Numbered from the stretch's first letter, positions 18,807 through 27,363 are shown. The stretch is DNA of 42,385 nt from Myxococcota bacterium (GCA_018817795.1 JAHITJ010000063.1:1-42385); one strand, 5' to 3'. Notes: generated from the sequence alone by a model not told the origin. Made by a program: numbers and translations.

Positions 18807-19718
18807 CTATCGGAAGGTGATCTTGCGCCAGAACTCGCGCACGGAGAACAACTGGAAATCCTGGCCGCGGGCCGGGATCCAGATCAACAGGAACAGGTTG
18901 AACAGGGCGATCACCCAGGACCCGAAGTTCCAGGAGCCCTTCTGGCCAAAGACATACCCCAGGAGCACCTGCACCAGGGTGGTGGCCAGGGCGATCGTCA
19001 GAAACGCGTAGGTGACCGCGACGCGGCGCAGCAGCGCCAGGATCGCAAGCGACAGGAAGAAGCCCGCGACCACCAGGTTGGGGATGCCCGAGGTGGCCGT
19101 ATGCCCGAAGTGGTATATGTTGCCGCGGCCGTGCAGCAACGCCAGGGCCAGCGCGGCGACGGCCAGCAAGCCGGCGACCACGCCGGGGCCGAGCCACATC
19201 GGACGGAACCGCTCGGCCTGATCCGACCAGTCCTGGACGCGCACGCCCTTGAGGTTGGCCCGGATCTCCGTAAGCGCAGCCAGCACGCCCTCGCTGCGCG
19301 GCGACGTCGTGAAGACGAACATCTTCAGGTTGCCCGCCTCCAGCGGCGCCGAGAGCCCGAAATGCATGACCAGATCGGATTCCTCGTGGAAGGTCTCCCA
19401 TGGCTCCAGTTTCTTGGCATCCTTTTCGCTCTGTCCGTTTAATAATTTCTTGATAAACCGTTCACGAAAGGACGAAGTCGCGCTCCCCGTCAATGGAAAG
19501 AACAGGGAAAACGAACGCAACGGCGCAAACTCCGACGCGCCGGGCACCTTGGGCAGCTCGCACATGACCTCAACGACATCGCCGAAAGCCTTGCGGCTCT
19601 TGACGACATGGCTCTTCTTGTCCAGGATCAGCTTCACGAAAGCCCGCACATCGCTCTCCGTGCGCATCTCAATCATCTTGGGGGGGTCGACATGTTGCAT
19701 TTTCTCATTTAATGCCAT
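18807..19718 (-). CDS. Four-TM membrane protein, unknown function
   Basis: 303 aa from ATG at 19718, picked because GGAGGAA sits just upstream in the right place; longer frames to 19844 have no such site. The first ~190 residues are soluble and mixed alpha/beta, then four TM helices (starting near MWLGPGVV, GIPNLVV, YAFLTIA and WNFGSWV) fill the C-terminal third, ending in a short basic tail. No enzyme motif is seen. It is the upstream gene of the receptor-kinase pair (63 bp gap), so it may share a transcript and possibly a role with the kinase, or be a phosphorylation target; this is inference. It is divergent from the diguanylate cyclase gene. Confidence 0.8.
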   Translation of the reverse strand: MALNEKMQHVDPPKMIEMRTESDVRAFVKLILDKKSHVVKSRKAFGDVVEVMCELPKVPGASEFAPLRSFSLFFPLTGSATSSFRERFIKKLLNGQSEKDAKKLEPWETFHEESDLVMHFGLSAPLEAGNLKMFVFTTSPRSEGVLAALTEIRANLKGVRVQDWSDQAERFRPMWLGPGVVAGLLAVAALALALLHGRGNIYHFGHTATSGIPNLVVAGFFLSLAILALLRRVAVTYAFLTIALATTLVQVLLGYVFGQKGSWNFGSWVIALFNLFLLIWIPARGQDFQLFSVREFWRKITFR

Positions 19719-19779
19719 CAGCACTTCCTCCATCCGAATCGCCCCACGATATAGTGAATCATTCCATGGAACAAGTGAA

Positions 19780-19808
19780 TTGACAGACCGAGATGGTCCC
19801 CGTACTGT
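19780..19808 (+). promoter_or_regulatory. Possible sigma70 promoter for the diguanylate cyclase
   Basis: TTGACA (19780-19785), a 17-bp spacer and a weak -10, TACTGT (19803-19808), lie in the 109-bp divergent gap. The implied leader is about 13 nt. The -35 is perfect, the -10 is poor, so confidence is modest. Confidence 0.4.
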
Positions 19809-19827
19809 GAACCCAACGGGATTGTAT

Positions 19828-20733
19828 ATGACCACTTCAACCACAATCGAACGAGATCCCTACGAACTGCAACGTTTTCACGCCGATTTTCGCCGGGCAC
19901 TCCTGATGCATCGCACCGGTCGGCTGAATTTTTTTTTCACGATGCAGTTTCCCCAGGCCCAGCCGCCCTTCGATGAGGACGAGGAGCTCCTCAAGCAACT
20001 GGACTTCAGGCAGTGGCTCTCCGAAGATCCGCCGGAGTCCATCCATCAACTCGGCGCATACCGCAACCTCATCGCCAACCTCGAGCGACTTCTTGAGCTC
20101 AGCCGGCAGGCCCTCGAGGCGATCCCGACTGCGCCATCCGACACCGTCCTGTTCGCCGACATCCTCTTCGCGATGCACGAGTTCGACCGGCTCGTGGACC
20201 GCCTGCTCTCCGGCGTCATCACCAAACTGATCGACGTGGACGGACTCACGGGCCTGCTCAACCGAACGGCGATGGAGCGGGATCTGGAGAAGGAGCTGGC
20301 CCAATTCCGCCGAAGCGGCCGGCCCTTTTCAATCGCGATGATCGATGCAGACCTGTTCAAGCGGGTCAATGACGAGTTCGGGCATGGGTTCGGCGACGTG
20401 GTCCTCGAAACCCTTTCGGACAGATTCGTCGAAAGCCTGCGACCAAGGGATCGCGTCTATCGATATGGGGGCGAGGAGTTCCTCGTCCTGCTGCCGGAGA
20501 CGCCGCTTGAAAACTCCCTTCCCGTGCTGGAGCGGTTGCGCAGACGTGCCAGTGAGCGCACCATCAGTGACGGGGTCGTTTCCGTGCGTCAGTCCGTCTC
20601 CATCGGCGCCGCCGAAGTCGAGTCCGAAGAGACGGTCGACGAGATCGTCTTGCGAGCGGACCAGGCGCTGTATCGGGCCAAACAGGCGGGCCGGGATCGC
20701 GTCGAAACGGACCCTGGAACCGGAAAAACCTGA
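19828..20733 (+). CDS. Diguanylate cyclase with DgcZ-like N-terminal domain
   Basis: 301 aa, no TM. The C-terminal GGDEF domain (~135-297) has the intact active site GGEEF (214-218) and, five residues before it, an inhibitory-site RPRD (205-208), so it should make cyclic di-GMP from two GTP and be product-inhibited. The N-terminal ~130 residues are helical and laid out like the zinc-binding CZB domain of E. coli DgcZ (YdeH): a His in the first helix (His28), a DFRQWL turn where DgcZ has CQFGRW, then a long helical pair. The Cys and the HxxxH of CZB are missing, so if related the zinc site is lost. Start ATG 19828 has a weak ribosome site. The divergent neighbour encodes the four-TM protein. 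Confidence 0.9.
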   Translation: MTTSTTIERDPYELQRFHADFRRALLMHRTGRLNFFFTMQFPQAQPPFDEDEELLKQLDFRQWLSEDPPESIHQLGAYRNLIANLERLLELSRQALEAIPTAPSDTVLFADILFAMHEFDRLVDRLLSGVITKLIDVDGLTGLLNRTAMERDLEKELAQFRRSGRPFSIAMIDADLFKRVNDEFGHGFGDVVLETLSDRFVESLRPRDRVYRYGGEEFLVLLPETPLENSLPVLERLRRRASERTISDGVVSVRQSVSIGAAEVESEETVDEIVLRADQALYRAKQAGRDRVETDPGTGKT

Positions 20734-20926
20734 ACTTCCCCCCCCTTCAGTTCCTGTCACGAAGTGATGTCAGGGCACAGTGTATCATTATTTCACACCT
20801 TGGGTTAAAAACCTCGCCCCCAAAAACCTTCGATAAACATCCACACAGAACCAATTCGTCCAAAAAGTAGCCGCCGGCGCTGGGTAATCACTTAAATACT
20901 TGCCTTTTTTTGCGCAATCCCGTAAA

Positions 20927-20941
20927 TGGCACGAGCCTTGC
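20927..20941 (+). promoter_or_regulatory. Sigma54 (RpoN) promoter
   Basis: TGGCACGAGCCTTGC matches the -24/-12 consensus TGGCACG-N4-TTGC at every conserved base, with GG and GC at the required spacing. It lies 59 bp before the ATG of the CBS-cupin gene, giving a predicted start near 20953. Its -12 half overlaps a perfect 16-bp palindrome (20935-20950). RpoN promoters need an AAA+ enhancer-binding activator; none is encoded in the window. The upstream 170 bp is AT-rich and includes an imperfect dyad near 20755-20775 that could bind one. Confidence 0.85.
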
Positions 20942-20950
20942 GAGCAAGGC
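20935..20950. repeat. Palindrome overlapping the sigma54 -12 element
   Basis: GCCTTGCGAGCAAGGC is perfectly self-complementary. Because it covers the -12 half-site and the bases just before the predicted start, it could be a repressor site or simply chance. Confidence 0.5.
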
Positions 20951-21000
20951 CGACGTGGACCTCAGTTTTTTCATCGAGGTTCACTTCGAGGAGAAGCGTC

Positions 21001-21810
21001 ATGGTCAAGTCCATGGTTAGAATTCAAAAGACAGTCGAACGTGCCGAGCCCGTCAGGCCGTCGATTCTTCCTGCGCTGATCTCCAGCGGCGCCACCCTGT
21101 TCGACGCGCTGCAGAAGATCCACCACAACCCGGGCAAGGCCCTCATCGTCATCGACGCCTACGGCCGGCTCGAGGGCGTCATCGACGAGAACCTGCTGCG
21201 GGAAGGCCTGCTGCGGGCCCGCTCGATGGAAGCGTCCCTGTCCGTCCTTCCGCTCTCCACGGTCGAGGCCGTCCACGTGGACACGCCCTTTGATGAGGTC
21301 ATCAAGGTGGTGTTCGGTTCGTGCCGCACCCTGATTCCGGTGCTCGACGCCCGCGACCGCGTCATCAACGGCCTCACGCGCGACCAGTTCCACCAACTGC
21401 TCATCGAGGATCTCGCATGGGATCCCCGCATGGACTTCACCCAATTGCACACCGACTCCCTGCATCAGGACGCCGTGTTCCGTCCGTGGGGCTTCTACAA
21501 GAGCCTGCTGACCACCGAGTTCTCCCAGACCAAGATCATCTCGCTGGATCCCGGCCAGGAGATCAGCTGCCAGAAGCACTTCCACCGCGAGGAGTACTGG
21601 ACCGTCATCCGCGGCGAGGGCATCTTCCGCCTCGACGACGACCGCTTCCTCGTGGAGAAGGGCTTCACCGTGCGCATCCCGAAGGAATCCGTTCACTGGA
21701 TCCGCAACACCCAGACCGAAGGCGCCCTGATCCTGATGGAAGTGCAGATGGGCGAATACTTCGGCGAGGACGACATCGTCCGCCTGTCCGACAAATACCA
21801 CCGCTCCTGA
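21001..21810 (+). CDS. CBS-domain pair fused to a mannose-6-phosphate-isomerase-type cupin
   Basis: 269 aa from ATG 21001 (GAGGAG at 20988-20993). Residues ~22-135 form two CBS motifs (ALIVIDAYGRLEGVI and TLIPVLDARDRVING), the usual adenine-nucleotide-sensing pair. Residues ~158-260 match the C-terminal cupin of type II phosphomannose isomerase/GDP-mannose pyrophosphorylase: RPWGFYKSL, LDPGQEISCQKHFHREEYW, VIRGEG and RIPKESVHWIRN, with likely metal ligands Gln191, His193, Glu198 and His232. The pyrophosphorylase domain that normally precedes this cupin is absent. It may isomerise mannose-6-phosphate and fructose-6-phosphate or bind a sugar phosphate under nucleotide control, feeding polysaccharide synthesis. 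It is driven by a sigma54 promoter. Confidence 0.85.
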   Translation: MVKSMVRIQKTVERAEPVRPSILPALISSGATLFDALQKIHHNPGKALIVIDAYGRLEGVIDENLLREGLLRARSMEASLSVLPLSTVEAVHVDTPFDEVIKVVFGSCRTLIPVLDARDRVINGLTRDQFHQLLIEDLAWDPRMDFTQLHTDSLHQDAVFRPWGFYKSLLTTEFSQTKIISLDPGQEISCQKHFHREEYWTVIRGEGIFRLDDDRFLVEKGFTVRIPKESVHWIRNTQTEGALILMEVQMGEYFGEDDIVRLSDKYHRS

Positions 21811-22137
21811 TCCCGCCCGACGACGTCTGCTAATCGAAGAAAACGGAAAAAGAAAAAGACAGAAGAGTTTTACCGCGGAAAAGACGGAAGAGATTCCGTG
21901 CGCCCGTCTGCGTTCATGCTCGCCGCAACTGGCCCCAGCACTGAGGCGCGTCGAAGCACGCGCCGGATCATCCAAAACCGGACGCCTGCCCGCCACCTGA
22001 GGCCACGACGTGGCCGGAACGTCCCTCCAGGTTCTTCGTCCTCGCTCACGCTCGCCGCTACCCGGGGATACAAGAGGAAAGACCCCTGCCCGGCGCCCGC
22101 AGGTGCGTTCCCGCCTCATCGGTGATATAACCGCCCC
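21811..22137. other. 327-bp gap with purine-rich tract and REP-like fragment
   Basis: No gene is seen. At 21834-21895 is a purine-rich tract (GAAGAAAACGGAAAAAG... CCGCGGAAAAGACGGAAG) similar in style to the flanks of the large inverted repeats elsewhere in the window. At 22051-22083 is a reverse copy of the bases that lead into the palindrome at 1392-1434. The permease start has only a weak ribosome site and I see no clear promoter for it. Confidence 0.55.
22051..22083 (-). repeat. Reverse copy of the REP-like leader found at 1378-1406
   Basis: Read on the minus strand it gives CTTTCCTCTTGT-A-TCCCCGGGTAGCGGCG, against CTTTCCTCTTGT-T-TCCCCGGGTAGTGGCG at 1378-1406, two differences in about 29 bases. 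The palindromic core that follows in the first copy is absent here, so this looks like a truncated member. Confidence 0.6.
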
Positions 22138-22887
22138 ATGCCGTTTTCCTCCGTCGAAGAACTCCTGCTCGTGGCAGCCATCGTCGCACTCGGACAGGTC
22201 GTGTACGCCCTGGCCGGGTTCGGCTCGGGCATGGTGTCGGTGTCCCTGTTCGCACTGGCGTTTGGAGACCTGAAGTTCTTCGTGCCGGTGTTCCTGCTGC
22301 TGTGCCTGCCCACGGAGGTGGCCGTGACCTGGCAGTCGCGGAGTCTCCAAAACTGGCGCCGCACGGCCCTGGTGCTGGCCGCGGCCCTGCCCACGCTGGC
22401 GCTGGGCGCATGGCTGCTGGGGTCCGTCGACTCCTCCCGGCTGGCGTTCTTCCTGGGCCTGCTGATCGTGGTGCTGGGGTTTTACTATCTGCTGCTCGAG
22501 GCGCACCTGCGGTTCTCGTTCACACAGAAATGGCATCTGCTGGCCGCCTCGGCGACCGGCGGCATCCTGGGCGGACTCTTCGGCGTCGCCGGCCCGCCCC
22601 TGATCCTCTACTTCAAGTCCTTGCGGCTGGACAAGGACGCCTTCCGCGCGGCGCTCATCGGCATCTGGCTGTGCATGACCTGCGTGAAGATCCCGATGTA
22701 CGCGGGCCTTGGCCTGTACTCGGTGAAGTCCCTGTGGTGGGCGCTGGTCCTGCTCCCGGCGTCGTTTGCGGGCGCGCGCCTGGGCATGTGCCTGCACCGG
22801 GCGGTCTCGGAGGCCGCCTTCCGCCGCTTCACCAGCCTGCTGCTCATCGCCTCAGGGTTCCTGCTGGCGCTGCAGAACCGCCCGTAG
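22138..22887 (+). CDS. TauE/SafE (TSUP) family membrane permease
   Basis: 249 aa, with about eight hydrophobic segments in two similar halves and the family features VVYALAGFGSGMVSV near the start and GGILGGLFGVAGPPLILY in the second half (Gly/Pro motif). TSUP proteins move sulfur-containing or carboxylate anions such as sulfite, sulfoacetate or taurine-related compounds across the inner membrane; the substrate here cannot be told. The ATG at 22138 has only a weak ribosome site, and no neighbouring sulfur-metabolism gene helps to decide. Same strand as the hemolysin III-type gene 166 bp downstream. Confidence 0.9.
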   Translation: MPFSSVEELLLVAAIVALGQVVYALAGFGSGMVSVSLFALAFGDLKFFVPVFLLLCLPTEVAVTWQSRSLQNWRRTALVLAAALPTLALGAWLLGSVDSSRLAFFLGLLIVVLGFYYLLLEAHLRFSFTQKWHLLAASATGGILGGLFGVAGPPLILYFKSLRLDKDAFRAALIGIWLCMTCVKIPMYAGLGLYSVKSLWWALVLLPASFAGARLGMCLHRAVSEAAFRRFTSLLLIASGFLLALQNRP

Positions 22888-23053
22888 GATTTTCCAAACG
22901 ATTTCAACCAGTTGGAGTGGATCTTCAAGGCTCCGTCAGAATGTCATAGGGCAAACTATTGAAGTGTCATGAAAATCGCGGTATGTCGCGGATGTGGAAT
23001 CGACCCCCGACGGCGTCCATTCACACCGGAGTCATCCTATGCGGAGGAGTTGC

Positions 23054-23704
23054 ATGGTGGCCATCACACGAGTCCTGAGAAATCCCATGAGCGGTCTGAC
23101 CCATTTCATCGGCGCGCTGCTGGCCGTGGCCGGGCTCGTCGCCCTGCTCCTGAAGGCCTCCGCCGGCACGAACTGGCACGTGACGTCCTATGCGATCTAC
23201 GGCATCGCGCTGATCGCGCTGTACACGACCTCGACGCTGTACCACTGGCTGCCGCTGCGCGAGTCCGCGGTCGCGACCATGCGCAAGCTCGATCACATCA
23301 TGATCTTCATCTTCATCGCGGGCACCTACACGCCGATCTGCCTGACAGTCTTCCGCGGCCCGTGGGGATGGACGATGTTCGGCATCATCTGGGGCCTAGC
23401 CGTCGCCGGCTTCGTCACGAAGTTCGTGTGGATGCACGCGCCACGTCCGCTGTACGTGGGCCTGTACATCGCCATGGGCTGGACCGCGCTGATCTTCATG
23501 GTGCCGCTGGCCCGGGCGATGTCGCACGCCGGCCTGATGTGGCTCCTCGCCGGCGGCCTGCTCTACTCGTTTGGCGCGGTGTGCTACACCCTCAAGCGCC
23601 CCGATCCCTTCCCGGGCTTCTTCGGTTTCCACGAGGTCTGGCACCTGTTCGTCATGGCAGGCTCCCTGGCGCACTTCGTGATGGTCTACAACCTGCCGTT
23701 GTGA
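23054..23704 (+). CDS. Hemolysin III / PAQR-family membrane protein
   Basis: 216 aa, seven TM helices, the normal length of the family. The start at ATG 23054 is set by GGAGGAG (23042-23048); longer frames from GTG 22994 are rejected. Family marks are NPMSGLTHFIGA, TLYHW, LDHIMIFIFIAGTYTPICL and the closing FGFHEVWHLFVMAGSLAHF with conserved His residues that bind metal in PAQR proteins. In bacteria these are called hemolysin III or YqfA, with roles in membrane homeostasis proposed but not settled. No toxin function should be assumed. The gene is convergent with the Cys-rich lipoprotein gene at 23895. Confidence 0.92.
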   Translation: MVAITRVLRNPMSGLTHFIGALLAVAGLVALLLKASAGTNWHVTSYAIYGIALIALYTTSTLYHWLPLRESAVATMRKLDHIMIFIFIAGTYTPICLTVFRGPWGWTMFGIIWGLAVAGFVTKFVWMHAPRPLYVGLYIAMGWTALIFMVPLARAMSHAGLMWLLAGGLLYSFGAVCYTLKRPDPFPGFFGFHEVWHLFVMAGSLAHFVMVYNLPL

Positions 23705-23736
23705 TTGCAAACCGCTGAAAAACGAAGAATATTTCA

Positions 23737-23873
23737 ACCACGGAACACACGGAACACGCGGAACATGTGGAACACACGGTCATAATCTCTTCTTCACCTT
23801 CAGCGTGCTCCGCTTATTCCGCGGTAAAAAAACCTCTTCTTCCCCTATCGCGCGCTTTCGCGTTTTCCGTGGT
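23737..23873. repeat. Large inverted-repeat element, convergent gap 1
   Basis: ACCACGGAACACACGG (23737-) pairs imperfectly with GCGTGCTCCGCTTATTCCGCGGT (ending 23825), and the same left arm also matches TTCCGTGGT at 23865-23873. CTTCTT-rich tracts flank the outer side. The region separates the convergent hemolysin III and lipoprotein genes and can form a stem on either strand. Related elements are at 27364-27455 and 38625-38704. Confidence 0.6.
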
Positions 23874-23894
23874 AAAAAGATTCTTCTTCGGGGA

Positions 23895-24386
23895 TTACTC
23901 TTTGGCGACGCAGAAGCGGGAGATGCCCACGGTGGCGTAGTCCTGCGTGTCCCGGGGGACGCGCTGGGAGCCCAGCTCGCCGGTGGTGCGGCAGGTGTAC
24001 TTGTCCCGGCAGTCCCCGCTACCGCCGCAGCGCTGCATGCAGAAGCGGCGCTCCAGGGAGGCCTGGGCGCAGAAGCCCGAGCTCAGGCAGACCTCGTAGT
24101 CGGCGCAGTCGTCGGTGACCGTGTCGCTGCCCAGGCGGTCCTCGGTGGCCGGATCGCAGGGTGTGAACAGCGTCGCGGGCGGGAAGAAGGCGACACAGAC
24201 GGCGCCGTCGGGGCAGCTTCCGGCCGAACAGCCCTCGACCGTGCAGTAGCCGCCGGGCATGGAGGTGTCACAGAGGCGGTTGCCGCTGGAGGAGCAGTCC
24301 ACGTTGGCCGAGCAACTGTCCCCGATCACCGCGTCGCAGGCCATCGTCGTCGCAGCCAGAAGGCAAATCATGATCAGTCGTTTCAT
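23895..24386 (-). CDS. Cys-rich lipoprotein
   Basis: 163 aa. Signal peptide with lipobox TMAC (Cys17), so lipidated after export. The mature part is very Cys-rich (about 18 Cys) in spaced pairs (CSANVDC, CDTSMPGGYC, CSAGSCPDGAVC, CRDKYTC), resembling disulfide-knotted Cys-rich surface repeats of Myxococcota-type proteins; no catalytic residue is seen. The start has GGGAAC upstream, a weak ribosome site. A DUF6485 gene lies 21 bp upstream on the same strand, so they may share a transcript. Confidence 0.8.
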   Translation of the reverse strand: MKRLIMICLLAATTMACDAVIGDSCSANVDCSSSGNRLCDTSMPGGYCTVEGCSAGSCPDGAVCVAFFPPATLFTPCDPATEDRLGSDTVTDDCADYEVCLSSGFCAQASLERRFCMQRCGGSGDCRDKYTCRTTGELGSQRVPRDTQDYATVGISRFCVAKE

Positions 24387-24407
24387 CTTCAGCGTTCCCC
24401 TGTTCCG

Positions 24408-24605
24408 TTACCGCCCGTTGCACTTGACGAAGTACGCAATCGAGCGGTCCCAGGTCTTTTCCTGTTCCGTGGTGAAGTAGCAGGCCGGCAGCTGCCCGCT
24501 CTTCCGGTGATAGGCGATGCAGTCGCAGCAGATGCCGTGGCGTGGACAGCCCGGATAGGAACAATTGCAGTTCTTCCTGTTCTTCGTTTCGTTGGGGCAC
24601 GTCAT
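24408..24605 (-). CDS. DUF6485-type small Cys-rich protein
   Basis: 65 aa from ATG at 24605 (AAGGTG in front). The pattern [24 protein letters not shown]...PACYF...[11 protein letters not shown] is that of DUF6485, a small Cys-rich, probably metal-binding family. A longer frame from 24734 would add an RTDCLSP heptad three times, encoded by the 21-bp tandem repeats; the family match begins only at MTCPNE, so the repeats are more likely untranslated leader. Function unknown. It is divergent from glgP. Confidence 0.75.
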   Translation of the reverse strand: MTCPNETKNRKNCNCSYPGCPRHGICCDCIAYHRKSGQLPACYFTTEQEKTWDRSIAYFVKCNGR

Positions 24606-24620
24606 GCAACACCTTGGACT

Positions 24621-24683
24621 CGGACTCAAACAGTCCGTACGCGGACTCAAACAGTCCGTACGCGGACTCAAGCAGTCCGTACG
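24621..24683. repeat. Three tandem 21-bp repeats in the DUF6485 leader
   Basis: Units at 24621-24641, 24642-24662 and 24663-24683 read CGGACTCAA(A/G)CAGTCCGTACG, with a single base difference. Each contains GGACT/AGTCC arms, so each could be a hairpin or a 21-bp (two-turn) operator. They begin 16 bp upstream of the DUF6485 start codon, on its 5' side. Only three exact-period copies and no spacers, so not a CRISPR. Confidence 0.8.
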
Positions 24684-24786
24684 CTGCATGAATACCCCAT
24701 TTTTCACCATCACGGAAAGCATTTTTTCCAACATATCTTTAAAAACCGGCCGGTCTGTGGTAGTACTCAGACAGTTAATTAACCTT

Positions 24787-24801
24787 GGTTGCGTCGCAAC
24801 C
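24787..24801. repeat. Small perfect inverted repeat before glgP
   Basis: GGTTGCG-T-CGCAACC, 7-bp arms, 22 bp before the glgP ATG. It could be an operator or an RNA hairpin near the ribosome site; no regulator is assigned. Confidence 0.45.
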
Positions 24802-24823
24802 GGAAGAGGAAAAAGGCAGACAC

Positions 24824-27316
24824 ATGGCCGACAAGCACGAGATCCTCTGGAAACTGATGGAAGACTCCTACCTCGAGAACGACGCGAAGTCCCTGCAGCG
24901 CTCGTTCGCCAACCACCTGGAGTATTCCCAGGGCAAGAACCGTCACATCGCCACGCGGCACGACCTGTACCAGTCCATCGCCCTGTCCATCCGCGACCGC
25001 CTGATGGAGCGGTGGAACGACACGATGAACACGTACTACGAGCAGAACGTCAAGCGCGTGTATTACCTTTCGCTGGAGTACCTGATGGGGCGGACCCTGG
25101 GCAACAGCCTGGTGAACCTGAGCATCGACGGCGACGCCGGAAACGCCCTGACCGAGCTCGGCTACGACCTCGAGGACCTGCGTGAGCTCGAGCCCGACGC
25201 GGGGCTGGGCAACGGGGGCCTGGGGCGCCTGGCGGCCTGCTTCCTGGACTCCATGGCCACCCTGGGGCTGCCCGCCGACGGCTACGGGATCCGGTACGAG
25301 TACGGGATCTTCGATCAGAAGTTCGAGAACGGCTTCCAGGTCGAGAAGCCCGATCACTGGCTGCGGTTCGGCAACCCCTGGGAGCTCGTCCGCCCTGAGT
25401 TCAGTTATCCGGTGAGTTTCGGAGGCCACGTGGAGAAGAGCCATGACTCCGAGGGCCGCCTGAGCTGCCGCTGGGTCCCCTCGGACCGCGTCGTGGCGGT
25501 CGCCTACGACACGCCGGTGCCGGGCTACCGCAACCGCACCGTCAACACCATGCGCCTGTGGTCGGCCCGCACCCTTGACGAGTTCTCGCTCAAGTATTTC
25601 AACGAGGGCGACTACATGCGGGCCGTGGAGGACAAGATCCACGACGAGAACATCTCCAAGGTGCTCTATCCGGCCGACGAGCGCGAGGCGGGCAAGGAGC
25701 TGCGGCTCAAGCAGGAGTACTTCTTCGTGGCGGCCACCCTCAAGGACATCATCCGCCGCTTCCGGATCAAGAACGAGGACCTGCGGAAGCTGCCCACGAA
25801 GGTCGCGATCCAGCTCAACGACACCCACCCCGCGCTGGCCATCCCCGAGTTGATGCGCCTGCTCGTCGACAAGAACTGCTTCTCCTGGGAAGATGCGTTC
25901 CGGGTCTGCCAGGGCGTCTTCGGCTACACCAACCACACGATCCTGCCCGAGGCCCTCGAGAAGTGGCCCGTGTACATGCTCGAGAAGCTCCTGCCGCGGC
26001 ACCTGGAGATCATCTACGAGATCAACCGGCGCTTCCTCGAGGAGGTGGCCGCAAAATTCCCCGGGGAGCCCGAACTCCTCACCAAGTTGTCGATCATCGA
26101 GGAGGGTTCCCGGAAGTCCGTCCGCATGTCCCACCTGGCCATCGTCGGCAGCCACTCCCTCAACGGCGTGGCCCAGTTGCACAGTGACATCCTGAAGGCC
26201 AAGACCTTCCATGATTTTTACCGGCTGTGGCCTGAGAAGTTCAACAACAAGACCAACGGCGTCACCCCCCGCCGCTGGATGAAACTGTGCAACCCGCGCC
26301 TGACGCAACTCCTCGAGAGCCATATCGGCGGGTCCTTCATGACCGACCTGGCCGAGCTCGCCAAGCTGGTTCCCCTGGCCGACGACAAGAAGTTCCGCAA
26401 GGCGTTCCGCGAGGTCAAGACCGCCAACAAGCAGGCGCTGGCGCACCTGGTCAAGCAGAAGACCGGCATCAAGATCAACCCCGACTCGATCTTCGACTGC
26501 CAGATCAAGCGGCTCCACGAGTACAAGCGCCAGTTGATGAACGTGCTGCACATCATCGCCCTGTACAACCGCATCAAATCCGGCCAGGGAAAGGACATGG
26601 TCCCGCGCACCTTCATCTTCGGGGCCAAGGCCGCGCCCGCCTACCATATGGCCAAGTTAATCATCAAGTTGATCAACTCCGTGGCCGACGTGGTCAACGA
26701 CGATCCCGACGTGGGCGACCGCCTCAAGGTCGTGTTCCTGGAGAACTACTCGGTCAGCCTGGCGCAGCGGATCGTCCCGGCCGCCGACGTCTCGGAGCAG
26801 ATCTCGACAGCGGGCATGGAGGCCTCGGGCACCGGCTGCATGAAGCTCTCCATGAACGGCGCGCTGACCATCGGCACCCTCGACGGGGCCAACGTCGAGA
26901 TCCTCGAGGAGGTCGGCGCCGAGAACATGTTCATCTTCGGGCTCAAGACCGACGAGGTCCTCGCGTTGCGCTCCTCGGGGTATCGCCCCCGCGACGTCTA
27001 CGACCGCTGCGGCGAGCTGCGGCAGGTGCTCGACATGATCTCCCAGGGCGCCTTCTGCCCGGAGCAGCCCGACCTGTTCGCACCCATCGTCCACTCCCTG
27101 CTCGACGGCGGCGACTATTACATGGTGATGGCCGACTACGAGGCTTACGCCCGCAGCCAGGAAGAGCTCTCCCTGACCTACCGCGATCCGGAGAAGTGGA
27201 GCCGCCTGGCCATCCTCAACGTCGCCAGGATGGGCAAGTTCTCGTCGGACCGGACCATCCGGCAATACGCCGACGAAATCTGGAACGTCAAGCCCGTCGA
27301 TCCCACCCCCCGCTAA
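24824..27316 (+). CDS. glgP: Glycogen/starch phosphorylase
   Basis: 830 aa from ATG 24824, the family length; the longer frame from 24785 adds 13 residues with no support. It releases glucose-1-phosphate from the non-reducing ends of alpha-1,4-glucans using PLP and phosphate in the cytoplasm. Markers: [20 protein letters not shown] near the N-terminus, [32 protein letters not shown], the [15 protein letters not shown] and the PLP-lysine segment [23 protein letters not shown] with Lys674 as the cofactor lysine. No other glycogen gene is adjacent. The gene is convergent with the inositol-monophosphatase gene across an inverted-repeat element. Confidence 0.96.
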   Translation: MADKHEILWKLMEDSYLENDAKSLQRSFANHLEYSQGKNRHIATRHDLYQSIALSIRDRLMERWNDTMNTYYEQNVKRVYYLSLEYLMGRTLGNSLVNLSIDGDAGNALTELGYDLEDLRELEPDAGLGNGGLGRLAACFLDSMATLGLPADGYGIRYEYGIFDQKFENGFQVEKPDHWLRFGNPWELVRPEFSYPVSFGGHVEKSHDSEGRLSCRWVPSDRVVAVAYDTPVPGYRNRTVNTMRLWSARTLDEFSLKYFNEGDYMRAVEDKIHDENISKVLYPADEREAGKELRLKQEYFFVAATLKDIIRRFRIKNEDLRKLPTKVAIQLNDTHPALAIPELMRLLVDKNCFSWEDAFRVCQGVFGYTNHTILPEALEKWPVYMLEKLLPRHLEIIYEINRRFLEEVAAKFPGEPELLTKLSIIEEGSRKSVRMSHLAIVGSHSLNGVAQLHSDILKAKTFHDFYRLWPEKFNNKTNGVTPRRWMKLCNPRLTQLLESHIGGSFMTDLAELAKLVPLADDKKFRKAFREVKTANKQALAHLVKQKTGIKINPDSIFDCQIKRLHEYKRQLMNVLHIIALYNRIKSGQGKDMVPRTFIFGAKAAPAYHMAKLIIKLINSVADVVNDDPDVGDRLKVVFLENYSVSLAQRIVPAADVSEQISTAGMEASGTGCMKLSMNGALTIGTLDGANVEILEEVGAENMFIFGLKTDEVLALRSSGYRPRDVYDRCGELRQVLDMISQGAFCPEQPDLFAPIVHSLLDGGDYYMVMADYEAYARSQEELSLTYRDPEKWSRLAILNVARMGKFSSDRTIRQYADEIWNVKPVDPTPR

Positions 27317-27363
27317 CGCGAAAGCCGAAGAGGGGATGAAGAAAAGAAAGGAAAAGAGGGGTT

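Noticed and set aside
17853-19442. Plus-strand frame (529 aa) across the kinase and four-TM genes
   Set aside because: Spans two well-supported minus-strand genes and has no recognisable domain.
22138-23704. TSUP permease and hemolysin III-type gene as a toxin export system
   Set aside because: Hemolysin III here is a seven-TM PAQR-type protein, not a secreted toxin; the two genes are separated by 166 bp and no functional link is visible.
24621-24683. CRISPR-like array at the 21-bp repeats
   Set aside because: Units are directly adjacent with no spacers and only three copies; no cas genes nearby.
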